The position numbers were made by a program, and so were the translations under genes. The notes under the pieces are model-generated. The model worked only from the letters and a program-made list of their open reading frames with translations, made no database searches and had not been told where the DNA came from. Positions 8,124 through 14,924 of a stretch of DNA of 20,245 nt are shown here, in pieces (positions within the stretch are counted from its first letter, which is position 1; the number at the start of each line of letters is the position of its first letter). Source of the stretch: Opitutales bacterium (GTDB lineage: Bacteria > Verrucomicrobiota > Verrucomicrobiia > Opitutales > T3Sed10-336); NCBI GenBank assembly GCA_007132315.1, contig SLOW01000261.1, positions 1 through 20,245 of the forward strand. The letters run 5' to 3'.

Positions 8124-9062
8124 TCAGACCCGTTCGGCCAGGAGCCTTTCGACAAAGGCGCGCGACTCGACCACCTGCTTGGGTTCCAGGCTCGGACTGA
8201 ATTCCAGGATCACCGCGTGCTCCGGCCGGATATGGCGGGCGATCATGTCGAAATCGACGACCCCGGTTCCGATCGCCTGATGGTCTTCGCCGTCGGCGGT
8301 GACGTCATGCAAGTGAAACCCCAACAGCCGGTGCCCGTTTTCCAGCAGGAGCGTCTCGTGCTCGATCAGCCCGTACTGTTCCTTGATCTGGGCGTGTCCG
8401 GCGTCGTGCCAGTAACCCACGTGCTCCTCGGAAGACAGTTCGCCGAACAATTCGTTGAAATCGTCGTCGAGCGGCAACTCGGCCATGCCCTCGCGGTTCT
8501 CCACCGCGATCTTCACCCGGTTTTCCTCCGCCAAAGGAATGGTCTTCTCCAAGTTTTTCAGCACTTGATTCCAGTACTTGGGCATGCGCTTGCGGAGTTT
8601 GGCCCGGGTCTTTTCCAGCACCCGACAGTAGCGGGCGTCGTCGAGCGGGTTCTCGCCGGCCCGCTGACGGGCCGCCTTCAGTTTCTTCACCGGCGAACCG
8701 AAAGAGAATGAAATCGAGCCGAGATGGGTGACCATCAACGGCGCCTTAACCCGTTCGGCGAATTCCAGGGTGCGGCGGGTGTGCCGGAACCAGAGGTGGC
8801 TCTCCTGGCCGCTTATCGCGGACGGGCGGAAGAGATTCGGGGCGGGATGCTGGACCCCGTTGGGCAGCGGGCAAAAGTTGTGAACGGAAGAAATCTTGAC
8901 GATCTTCTCATGCAGCGCCTGGAGGATTCCCGGCACCAGGGAGACCCGGATTCCGTGGCTGAGCTCGATATATTCGAACCCGAGATCCACCATCTCCTTA
9001 ACCATCTCATAACCATCTTTGTGACGGCCTGAACACCAACTTGTCGACAGGGAAACAGGCAT
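8124..9062 (-). CDS. Sugar isomerase/epimerase-like TIM-barrel protein
   Basis: A 312-residue protein of the xylose-isomerase-like TIM-barrel superfamily (the AP endonuclease 2 fold). The start, MPVSLSTSWCSGRHKDGYEM, leads into strand-helix repeats. Expected metal-ligand positions are visible: E188 (KIAVENREGM), D220 with H223 (GYWHDAGHAQI), H250/H252 (LGFHLHDV) and E287 (VILEFSP). Members act as sugar isomerases and epimerases, endonucleases IV or inosose-type enzymes; the sequence lacks features that pick one substrate, and the absence of the endonuclease IV signature argues against a DNA-repair role despite mutL next door. The ATG at 9062 has no clear ribosome binding site. The gap of 94 bases from rpsU suggests it may be read from the same transcript. 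Confidence 0.85.
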   Translation of the reverse strand: MPVSLSTSWCSGRHKDGYEMVKEMVDLGFEYIELSHGIRVSLVPGILQALHEKIVKISSVHNFCPLPNGVQHPAPNLFRPSAISGQESHLWFRHTRRTLEFAERVKAPLMVTHLGSISFSFGSPVKKLKAARQRAGENPLDDARYCRVLEKTRAKLRKRMPKYWNQVLKNLEKTIPLAEENRVKIAVENREGMAELPLDDDFNELFGELSSEEHVGYWHDAGHAQIKEQYGLIEHETLLLENGHRLLGFHLHDVTADGEDHQAIGTGVVDFDMIARHIRPEHAVILEFSPSLEPKQVVESRAFVERLLAERV

Positions 9063-9156
9063 GGCCGGATACGGGTATCAGTTAGGGAAGGCAAATTTCC
9101 CGGTGCCGCCGGCTCCGGGAATGCCATTCGGCAGAGAGCCGCGATCCCGCGGCGAC

Positions 9157-9354
9157 TCAACTATTGCGCCGGTTGCGCAACATGTCATTAAATGCCGCCA
9201 CTTTGCGCTTGCGGCGCCGGACCTCACAGGGCTTCTCAAAAAAGCGCTTGGCACGGGCGTCCTTGATCACGCCTTCGCGATCCAATCGCTTCTTCAGCCG
9301 CCTGATGGCGCGCTCCATCGGTTCTCCTTTGCGTACTTTAATCTCAATTGCCAT
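9157..9354 (-). CDS. rpsU: 30S ribosomal protein S21
   Basis: A 65-residue, strongly basic protein that matches S21 throughout: VRKGEPMERAIRRLKKRLDREGV, then FFEKPCEVRRRKRK. S21 helps the small subunit engage mRNA leaders. The length is normal for non-enteric bacteria. The start is ATG at 9354; no strong Shine-Dalgarno sequence precedes it. A TTGACC hexamer on the minus strand at 9424-9419 could be a -35 element, but no convincing -10 follows. Downstream on the same strand come the TIM-barrel gene, mutL and the lyase, so rpsU could head a longer transcript. This differs from the classical rpsU-dnaG-rpoD order. Confidence 0.97.
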   Translation of the reverse strand: MAIEIKVRKGEPMERAIRRLKKRLDREGVIKDARAKRFFEKPCEVRRRKRKVAAFNDMLRNRRNS

Positions 9355-9668
9355 AATGTCGAAAGACTTGAATCATCCCCGTAGGGAAACGGTTAAGCAA
9401 GCGCATTCTTCACACAGGGGTCAACGATTATTTTGAGGGTTTGCGCGCTTTGTCGGGTGCGCTCCAAACAGAAGCGGCCGGTTTCCCCTGGGAAAACCGG
9501 CCGCCGGCTGGCTGTTTTCTGTCTGTCTCGTTGGCTATCGGGACCGGTCGGATTCTGTCATTCCCGAGACCGGCAGATTCCCCGATAAATCGCGTGTTTC
9601 CGGACGAACTTTACCCTAACGTTGCAAACGTGTTCGGGCAAACGGCATATAAGATGCTTTTTCCCAAA
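9355..9668. other. Intergenic region upstream of rpsU
   Basis: No coding sequence or tRNA is recognisable. The stretch holds the leader of rpsU at its left end, the strong hairpin at 9474-9504, and a small palindrome acgtt-gca-aacgt at 9619-9631. The right end leads into the palindromic repeats that start at 9669. Confidence 0.6.
9474..9504 (-). terminator. Strong hairpin, possible terminator of the fasciclin transcript
   Basis: Perfect 11-base arms (gcggccggttt at 9474-9484 and its complement at 9494-9504) enclose a 9-base loop. On the minus strand the stem is followed by TTCTGTTTGG, a broken T-tract. It lies downstream of the fasciclin gene and upstream of rpsU, both on the minus strand, so ending the former's transcript is plausible. 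The weak T-tract limits confidence. Confidence 0.4.
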
Positions 9669-9702
9669 AGGTTTTGAAAATTTTTGGCGATTTTCAAAAC
9701 CT
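9669..9702. repeat. 13-base perfect inverted repeat
   Basis: The arms aggttttgaaaat (9669-9681) and attttcaaaacct (9690-9702) are exact reverse complements with an 8-base loop, ttttggcg. AT-rich arms of this length in GC-rich DNA are striking. It lies next to another palindromic element at 9714-9867. It could be an interspersed repeat, a structured 3' end or a protein-binding site. Confidence 0.75.
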
Positions 9703-9713
9703 CACAATAAATG

Positions 9714-9867
9714 GGGTTTACCAGAACACTAAATCGCACAAGCCCGCCGTGGCGGCGTTGGCCCCGCAACCGGCTTGCTCACGTACTCCAGTACTATCCC
9801 TGCGCCGGTTTTGGGTCCGCCTTGCCAGCCGAACTTCTGCGATTTTTGCAACATCAGGGTTTACCAG
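9714..9867. repeat. Composite palindromic repeat bounded by direct repeats
   Basis: The 11-base sequence gggtttaccag occurs at 9714-9724 and again at 9857-9867. Between them is a large imperfect palindrome with nested matching arms: aaatcgca (9731-9738) with tgcgattt (9838-9845), aaccggc (9768-9774) with gccggtt (9804-9810), and gtact (9783-9787) with agtac (9790-9794). All are centred near 9789. The right boundary continues into gggactgtccc (9867-9877), a short palindrome of a kind I associate with REP-like elements. This is the architecture of a non-coding mobile repeat (MITE- or REP-like). The right direct repeat contains the stop codon of the fasciclin gene. Confidence 0.65.
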
Positions 9868-10661
9868 GGACTGTCCCCGGCATCCTCCGGTTGTTCCGGC
9901 TGTTCGAGCACGCCGCCTCCACGCTCCCCGGCGCCGGGAGCTTCGGGCACATGCTCCATCCGTTCGAAATGAGAGGCGTCGATCGAAGCCATCAGGAACC
10001 CATCGACCACATGCACGTAGCCGTCGGAGGCCTCCAGGTCGGCCTCGACGATTTCAACCTCGGCGTCCTCGGTGCTCAGGCGAACTTCGCCGTTCTCATC
10101 CGCTTCGGCGGACACGTTCTGGGCTCGGTAATTGAACAGCGCGGGCGCGTCGGTCATTTCCTCGGCGGTGCGACCCTGGGGAAACAGGTGCGCATCGATA
10201 ATCTCCGCCACCTCCAGACGGTTTTCCGGATCCTTCATCTTCTCGATCACCTCGTCGTCGAGTTCGTCGAAGGCTTCATTCCGCGGCGCCACGATCGTCG
10301 TCTCGGAGTGGTGGAGCTGACTGAGCTCTTCTTCGAAACGATCCGCGTACCCGGACTGCTCCAGGATTCCCGCAAACCGTTCGAGGCTTTCCTCCGCTTT
10401 AATCAGATCGACCAGGCTTTCGCCGCCCTCCCGTTCGGCCATGTCCTCCCTCGGTTCGGGCTCCGCGGGAACGGGTTCCGCTTCGGGCTGAGGCTGAGCT
10501 TCCTGTTGCGGATGAGGTTGGACCTCCTGTTGGGGCTGGGCCGGCTGTTCATCACCGCCTTCAGGTGAGAACTGGGCGTTGAGAACCAGCGCGGAAGCGA
10601 CGAGTGCCGCGATGGCGACACCGGCCGACTGCTTCAAACTTATCGTGTGTCTGTCTTTCAT
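9861..10661 (-). CDS. Secreted fasciclin (FAS1) domain protein
   Basis: A 266-residue exported protein with one FAS1 domain, a fold used for adhesion and cell-surface contacts. Residues 1-29 form a signal peptide (basic start, hydrophobic GVAIAALVASALVLNA, cleavage probably after the Ala). Residues 36-72 are a Pro/Gln/Glu-rich spacer. The FAS1 domain covers about 82-224, with ETTIVAPRNEAFDEL near 120 and the closing motif DGYVHVVDGFLMASI near 213. The tail ends in PEQPEDAGDSPW. The last residues and the TAA come from the palindromic repeat, so the original C-terminus may have been replaced. The start is ATG at 10661 with a strong AAAAGGAG nine bases upstream; an upstream in-frame start at 10727 is rejected. 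A sigma-54-like box lies upstream. Confidence 0.86.
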   Translation of the reverse strand: MKDRHTISLKQSAGVAIAALVASALVLNAQFSPEGGDEQPAQPQQEVQPHPQQEAQPQPEAEPVPAEPEPREDMAEREGGESLVDLIKAEESLERFAGILEQSGYADRFEEELSQLHHSETTIVAPRNEAFDELDDEVIEKMKDPENRLEVAEIIDAHLFPQGRTAEEMTDAPALFNYRAQNVSAEADENGEVRLSTEDAEVEIVEADLEASDGYVHVVDGFLMASIDASHFERMEHVPEAPGAGERGGGVLEQPEQPEDAGDSPW

Positions 10662-10729
10662 GATATGTAACTCCTTTTCTCCTGTGGATGTGCGTTTACT
10701 CGTTTTCTTGAGTCGTTGCCGCCCCAACT

Positions 10730-10746
10730 ATCAGATTCCGTGCCAA
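10730..10746 (-). promoter_or_regulatory. Sigma-54-like promoter of the fasciclin gene (weak -12)
   Basis: On the minus strand TTGGCACG (10746-10739) is a perfect -24 box. Four bases later comes CTGAT (10734-10730), in place of the consensus TTGCW, so the -12 GC is GA. The predicted start would be near 10718, 57 bases before the ATG, similar to the arrangement at the outer-membrane protein gene. The poor -12 box means it may be weak or coincidental. Confidence 0.35.
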
Positions 10747-10778
10747 GCGGAACACGGCACGCCTTCACGGCTTACAAC

Positions 10779-10813
10779 AATTTCTTAAGAAATTCCCATG
10801 CAACAATATGCAT
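10779..10813. promoter_or_regulatory. Paired palindromes upstream of the fasciclin gene
   Basis: A perfect 16-base palindrome, aatttcttaagaaatt (10779-10794), is followed by atgca/tgcat arms (10798-10802 and 10809-10813). They lie about 60-95 bases upstream of the start predicted from the sigma-54-like box, a usual place for activator-binding sites. Their role is inference. Confidence 0.4.
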
Positions 10814-10882
10814 AAAAACACTCAGACGCCGAACCGTGCGGCAACCACGTCGCCAGTGTAACGAATCAGCACATGTTACGGC

Positions 10883-11383
10883 TCAAAGCCGGTCAAATTC
10901 GGTTTCGCCAATGCTCTCCGGCTCGAATCCCTCCGGCGCGACGCTTTCCCAGATGGTGCGGAACACGATTTCTCCATTCCGCTCCACCAGGATACCGAAA
11001 TCCTGGTAGTAATCCTCACGGAATTCGAACAAATACAAGGCATCATCCTCTTGCAGGCGGGAAACGAAGGAAGCCCATTCGTCATCCCGGTCGAGCCGGG
11101 TCTCTTCATTGATTTCACGCACATCCCGCAAATAGCGCCGGAGTTCCTCCGGCTCGTCCAGCCGATCCTCGATTCCATCCAGAACCCCGGCCACAAGATC
11201 GTGCTGCACGGCCATAAAATACTCCATGGCCTCAACGGATATCGAGGCGCGGATTTCGTAACCGGGGGCTTCGTCCGCGCCACCTTGAGCGGAACGGTCG
11301 TCGGAACGCGTCACGCACCCCCCTAGCAAGAGAAGGCAAACCGGAAAAGCCGGCACCAACCGGTAACAAAATCGTCGTATCAT
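10883..11383 (-). CDS. Small putative lipoprotein, unknown function
   Basis: A 166-residue protein not matched to a known family. The N-terminus has basic residues, a hydrophobic core (PAFPVCLLLLGGC) and a lipobox L-G-G-C with the lipidation site at C23, so it should be processed by signal peptidase II (encoded at 16219) and anchored in a membrane. The mature part is acidic and mostly helical, for example EAMEYFMAVQHDLVAGVLDGIEDRLDEPEELRR broken across residues 52-85, with an aromatic patch ALYLFEFREDYYQDFG near 115-130. No catalytic motif is apparent. The ATG at 11383 has GAGG directly abutting it, which is too close for good use. It lies upstream of the fasciclin gene on the same strand with a 221-base gap. 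Confidence 0.75.
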   Translation of the reverse strand: MIRRFCYRLVPAFPVCLLLLGGCVTRSDDRSAQGGADEAPGYEIRASISVEAMEYFMAVQHDLVAGVLDGIEDRLDEPEELRRYLRDVREINEETRLDRDDEWASFVSRLQEDDALYLFEFREDYYQDFGILVERNGEIVFRTIWESVAPEGFEPESIGETEFDRL

Positions 11384-11471
11384 CCTCGATTCGGCAGATT
11401 AACCTCCATTTGAACGCCTGGATCCGCGATAGGCAATCCTGAAGACAGCCGACGGCCCGAGTCGCGGAATT

Positions 11472-11540
11472 CCGTCGGACGCTCCACACGGGACGACCAA
11501 TCACCGCATATTTCATCACCGCCGACGGCGACCGTGTGGA
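11472..11540. other. Interleaved inverted repeats (possible RNA pseudoknot)
   Basis: Two sets of exact complementary arms cross each other: ccgtcgg (11472-11478) with ccgacgg (11522-11528), and tccacacgg (11483-11491) with ccgtgtgga (11532-11540). The order a-b-a'-b' is that of an H-type pseudoknot. It lies between the divergently read lipoprotein and DUF5362-like genes, so it could be in the leader of either. Confidence 0.3.
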
Positions 11541-11618
11541 CAACGGGATTGATCTCCCGGGAAAACTTTGACGTGTTGATCTGGCACAACGGCCCACCCC
11601 ACTGACGAAGGACCACCC

Positions 11619-11978
11619 ATGACCACCGATCAAGAAAACCAAACGAGAGAAACCAGCGCACCCCTTTACGAGGCTCGCAACTGGATGAAATTGCTCGCGG
11701 TCGCGTCCTTCCTGGCCGGGCTGTGGCTGGTCGCTTCCCTGGTGGGGATCGTCGTCGCCTGGCTGCCCCTGTGGGCGGGGATTCTAATCCTCCAATCCGC
11801 CCGTGCCGCGGAAAAGGCGCACTTGGAAGGGGACCAACTCAGTCTGATCCGCTCCCTGTCGAAGCTGAAAACCTGTTTCACCTTACTTGGCGCCCTGTGT
11901 GTCCTTCTGGTCGTGATCCTGACGGTGTTCCTACTCGCCTTCCTGACCGGCAGCCTGGCCGGTCCCCGCCTGTTTTGA
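11619..11978 (+). CDS. DUF5362-like integral membrane protein
   Basis: A 119-residue membrane protein. A short polar N-terminus is followed by APLYEARNWMKLLAVASFLAGLW and a hydrophobic hairpin (about residues 23-59) with WLPLWAGILILQSA. A polar linker with AEKAHLEGDQLSLIRSLSKLKTCF comes next, then a final hydrophobic helix to about residue 112. This pattern (membrane hairpin, soluble helix ending in a SLSKLKT.F motif, membrane helix) resembles the DUF5362 family, whose function is unknown. The start is well supported by GAAGGA at 11607-11612, six bases before the ATG. It is followed by ileS after 129 bases, with a hairpin and T-rich tail between, so it is probably a separate transcript. Confidence 0.75.
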   Translation: MTTDQENQTRETSAPLYEARNWMKLLAVASFLAGLWLVASLVGIVVAWLPLWAGILILQSARAAEKAHLEGDQLSLIRSLSKLKTCFTLLGALCVLLVVILTVFLLAFLTGSLAGPRLF

Positions 11979-12072
11979 TTCCGGGCATTTCCAGCGAATG
12001 GAGTTGCCACGACCCCGCAAATCCGTACGGTTGTCCCTTTTTATGGCAACGAAAGGACCTCCCAAGCTCTCG

Positions 12073-12097
12073 GCGGCGGCCGCGCCGCATTTTGTTC
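12073..12097 (+). terminator. Hairpin with T-rich tail between the DUF5362-like gene and ileS
   Basis: The arms gcggcg/cgccgc enclose a 4-base loop (12073-12088) and are followed by attttgttc. It may end transcripts of the upstream gene. Lying only 11 bases before ileS, it could also attenuate ileS or sequester its start region. A wider inverted repeat, gttgcca (12003-12009) with tggcaac (12044-12050), lies just upstream. Confidence 0.4.
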
Positions 12098-12107
12098 TAA
12101 ATTTCTC

Positions 12108-14924
12108 ATGGCAAAGGACCTGAAGGAAACCCTCAACCTGCCCAAGACCGATTTTCCCATGCGGGCGAGACTGGTCGACCGGGAGCCCGAACGCCTGGCG
12201 CATTGGCAGTCGATCGAGCTCTATCGGGCGACCCAGGACAAGAATGCCGAACGCCCGGCTTTCATCCTTCACGACGGCCCCCCGTACGCGAACGGGAACA
12301 TCCACATGGGTCACACCCTGAACAAAGTCCTCAAGGACTTCATCCTTCGGTACAGGACCATGGCCGGGAACCGGACGCCCTACGTCCCGGGGTGGGATTG
12401 CCACGGACTGCCGATCGAACAGCAGGTGCTCCGCGAGGTCGGCGAGAAAATCCACGAGATGGAACCCGCCGCACTCCGCCGTCTCTGTCATGACTACGCC
12501 GCGAAATGGATCGAAATTCAGCGCGAGCAATTCGAGCGGCTCGGCATTCTGGGCGCCTGGGACCAGCCGTACCTGACCTTTTCACCTACCTACGAAGCGG
12601 GCATCCTCAAGACCCTGCTCGAATTGGTCCGCCGCGACCTCGTCCGCAAAGGCCACAAAGCGGTACACTGGGACCCGGTCTTCCGCACCGCACTCGCCGA
12701 GGCCGAGATCGAGTACCACCCCCACGAATCCCCTTCGATTTACGTGGCTATGGAACTGATCGAGCCGAGCCGCTACCCTTCCCTGGCCGGACTGGACAAC
12801 GCCTCCTTCGTGATCTGGACCACCACACCGTGGACCATGCCCGCGAACCTCGGAGTCTGCCTGCATCCGGAACTGCCCTACGTCGCCCTGCAGGCTTCCG
12901 ACGGGCGCAACTACATCGTCGCCCGCGGCCTCGCCGACTCCTTCCTTTCCGCTTGCGACCTCGAGGGCGCGCGCGAAGTCGCCGCCTTCACCGCAGGAGA
13001 GTTCGACCGCGCCCGCGCGCGACACCCGATTTTTCCCGAGCGCGAGAGCCTGGTCATGCTCGGCGATCACGTCACCCTGGAACAGGGGACCGGTTGCGTC
13101 CACACAGCCCCGGGCCACGGCGCGGACGACTTCGCCATCGGCGCCCGCTACGGGCTGCCGGTGTTCGTGCCGGTGGATGAAAAGGGGTGTTTCACCGCGG
13201 ACTATCCCGAGATGGAAGGACGTTTCGTTTTCGAAGCCAACGACGCCATTGTCGCTAAGCTGCGCGAAACCGGTCACCTGCTCGCACACACCTCCGTGCG
13301 GCACGACTACCCGTACAGTTGGCGGAGCAAGAAACCGATTATCTTCCGCGCGACCGAACAGTGGTTTATGGATCTCGCCGGCCGCGGCGTCCGCGAACGG
13401 GCGCTCGAAGCGATCGACAAGACCGTGCGGTGGATTCCCCAGTGGGGCTATGAGCGGATCCGCTCCATGGTCGAACGCCGTCCGGAATGGTGCCTGAGCC
13501 GCCAGCGGCACTGGGGTGTCCCCATTCCCTCGGTTCGCTCCCGGCGTTCCGGAAAATCGATTCTCGACCCTCGGGTTATCGAGCGCTTCATCGACGTCGT
13601 GGAAAAGGAAGGGACCGACGCCTGGTACACGCGACCACTGGGCGACTTCCTGCCCGACGATTTCCGCTGCGACGAAACCGGGGAATCCGATCCCTCCGAC
13701 TTCGAAAAGGAGTTCGACATCCTTGACGTCTGGTTCGACTCCGGTGTCAGTCATGTGGCGGTCCTGGAACAGGACGAGCGGCTGCACTTCCCGGCCGACC
13801 TCTATCTCGAAGGCAGCGACCAGCACCGCGGCTGGTTTCAGAGCTCCCTCCTCACCGCCATCGGCGCGCGTGATCGCGCACCGTACCGGACCGTTCTCAC
13901 CCACGGGTTCATCGTCGATGCGGAAGGACGCGCGATGTCGAAATCCGCCGGCAACGTCGTCTCTCCGCTGAAACTGATCGAATCGTACGGGGCCGACGTC
14001 CTGCGCCTCTGGGTGGCGAGCCTGGACTACCGGAACGACGCCGCCATCTCGGAGGAAATCCTGAGGCACGTGGCCGACACGTATCGCAACCTGCGCAATA
14101 CGCTTCGTTTTCAAATTTCCAACCTCTACGACTTCGATTCGGGCAAACACCGCGTTGCCCACGCTTCGCTCGACGCGATCGACCAATGGGCTCTGGCCAA
14201 GACCGCCGAGCTGTGCCGCCATGTGACCGCGGCCTACGAAGCCTACGAATTCCAACGGGTGTACCAGCTCTGCAACCAGTTCTGCACGATCACCCTGTCG
14301 GCCGCCTACCACGATATCCTGAAAGACCGCCTCTACACCCTGGCCGCCGACGATCCCCGCAGGCGGTCGTCGCAAACGGCAATTCACGATATTTTCAATT
14401 GCCTGGCGCGTCTTCTCGCTCCCGTTCTGGTCTTCACCGCCGACGAGGCATGGTCCTACGCCCGCGCCAACCGCGACTTTCTCCAGCGGCCGATCCACCT
14501 CGAAGACTGGCCCGCCGTGCCGGCGGAGTGGGAAGCATCGAGCGCGGCGGAAGACATCGAAGCCCTGCTCCACATACGGAGCCTGGTTCTCGATAAGCTG
14601 GAAGGCGCTCGCCAAAAAAAGAAAATCGGCAAATCGCTGGAAGCCGCCGTTGCGCTGAAAGCGCACTCCGGTTCTCGTGAAGAGAAGCTCTTGAAAGCCC
14701 ACGAACCGTTTTTACCCGAACTTTTCATCGTATCCGCGGTCTCCATTGAATTCGGGTCACACGATGCTTTCGGCATCGACGTCAAACACGCCGAGGGTAC
14801 CCGTTGTCCTCGCTGCTGGCGATGGGTGACCGGCTTGCATGAAGAACCGACGGCTACCGAAATGTGTCCGCGCTGTGCGGACGCCGTGACCAACTTGCCT
14901 CCAACCTCAAAGGTCGTGCCATGA
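12108..14924 (+). CDS. ileS: Isoleucyl-tRNA synthetase
   Basis: A 938-residue class I aminoacyl-tRNA synthetase that charges tRNA-Ile in the cytoplasm. The HIGH motif is H66-M-G-H69 in PPYANGNIHMGHTLNKVLK, and the KMSKS motif is A609-M-S-K-S613. The editing (CP1) domain carries WTTTPWTMPANLGV and GTGCVHTAPGHGADDF. The catalytic core shows WFDSGVSHV and LYLEGSDQHRGWFQSS. A C-terminal zinc-binding unit has C900-P-R-C903-W and C920-P-R-C923. This is the standard bacterial IleS layout with normal length and complete motifs. The ATG at 12108 has no clear Shine-Dalgarno sequence. The TGA overlaps the ATG of the next gene (ATGA), which couples it to the DksA-like protein and, further on, to lspA. 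Confidence 0.98.
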   Translation: MAKDLKETLNLPKTDFPMRARLVDREPERLAHWQSIELYRATQDKNAERPAFILHDGPPYANGNIHMGHTLNKVLKDFILRYRTMAGNRTPYVPGWDCHGLPIEQQVLREVGEKIHEMEPAALRRLCHDYAAKWIEIQREQFERLGILGAWDQPYLTFSPTYEAGILKTLLELVRRDLVRKGHKAVHWDPVFRTALAEAEIEYHPHESPSIYVAMELIEPSRYPSLAGLDNASFVIWTTTPWTMPANLGVCLHPELPYVALQASDGRNYIVARGLADSFLSACDLEGAREVAAFTAGEFDRARARHPIFPERESLVMLGDHVTLEQGTGCVHTAPGHGADDFAIGARYGLPVFVPVDEKGCFTADYPEMEGRFVFEANDAIVAKLRETGHLLAHTSVRHDYPYSWRSKKPIIFRATEQWFMDLAGRGVRERALEAIDKTVRWIPQWGYERIRSMVERRPEWCLSRQRHWGVPIPSVRSRRSGKSILDPRVIERFIDVVEKEGTDAWYTRPLGDFLPDDFRCDETGESDPSDFEKEFDILDVWFDSGVSHVAVLEQDERLHFPADLYLEGSDQHRGWFQSSLLTAIGARDRAPYRTVLTHGFIVDAEGRAMSKSAGNVVSPLKLIESYGADVLRLWVASLDYRNDAAISEEILRHVADTYRNLRNTLRFQISNLYDFDSGKHRVAHASLDAIDQWALAKTAELCRHVTAAYEAYEFQRVYQLCNQFCTITLSAAYHDILKDRLYTLAADDPRRRSSQTAIHDIFNCLARLLAPVLVFTADEAWSYARANRDFLQRPIHLEDWPAVPAEWEASSAAEDIEALLHIRSLVLDKLEGARQKKKIGKSLEAAVALKAHSGSREEKLLKAHEPFLPELFIVSAVSIEFGSHDAFGIDVKHAEGTRCPRCWRWVTGLHEEPTATEMCPRCADAVTNLPPTSKVVP

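Noticed and set aside
9355..9860. tRNA or CRISPR array in the repeat-rich gap
   Set aside because: No cloverleaf, CCA end or regularly spaced repeat units; the repeats are palindromes and a single direct-repeat pair.
11580..11596. Sigma-54-like CTGGCAC upstream of the DUF5362-like gene
   Set aside because: No -12 GC at the required spacing, and the implied start would fall in the ribosome binding site.
11979..12107. T-box riboswitch in front of ileS
   Set aside because: No specifier stem or T-box core is recognisable, and the region is too short for a classical T-box.
12582..14702. 706-codon open frame on the minus strand inside ileS
   Set aside because: It lies wholly antisense to a complete, motif-verified ileS; its product has no recognisable domain, and such frames arise from GC-rich codon use.
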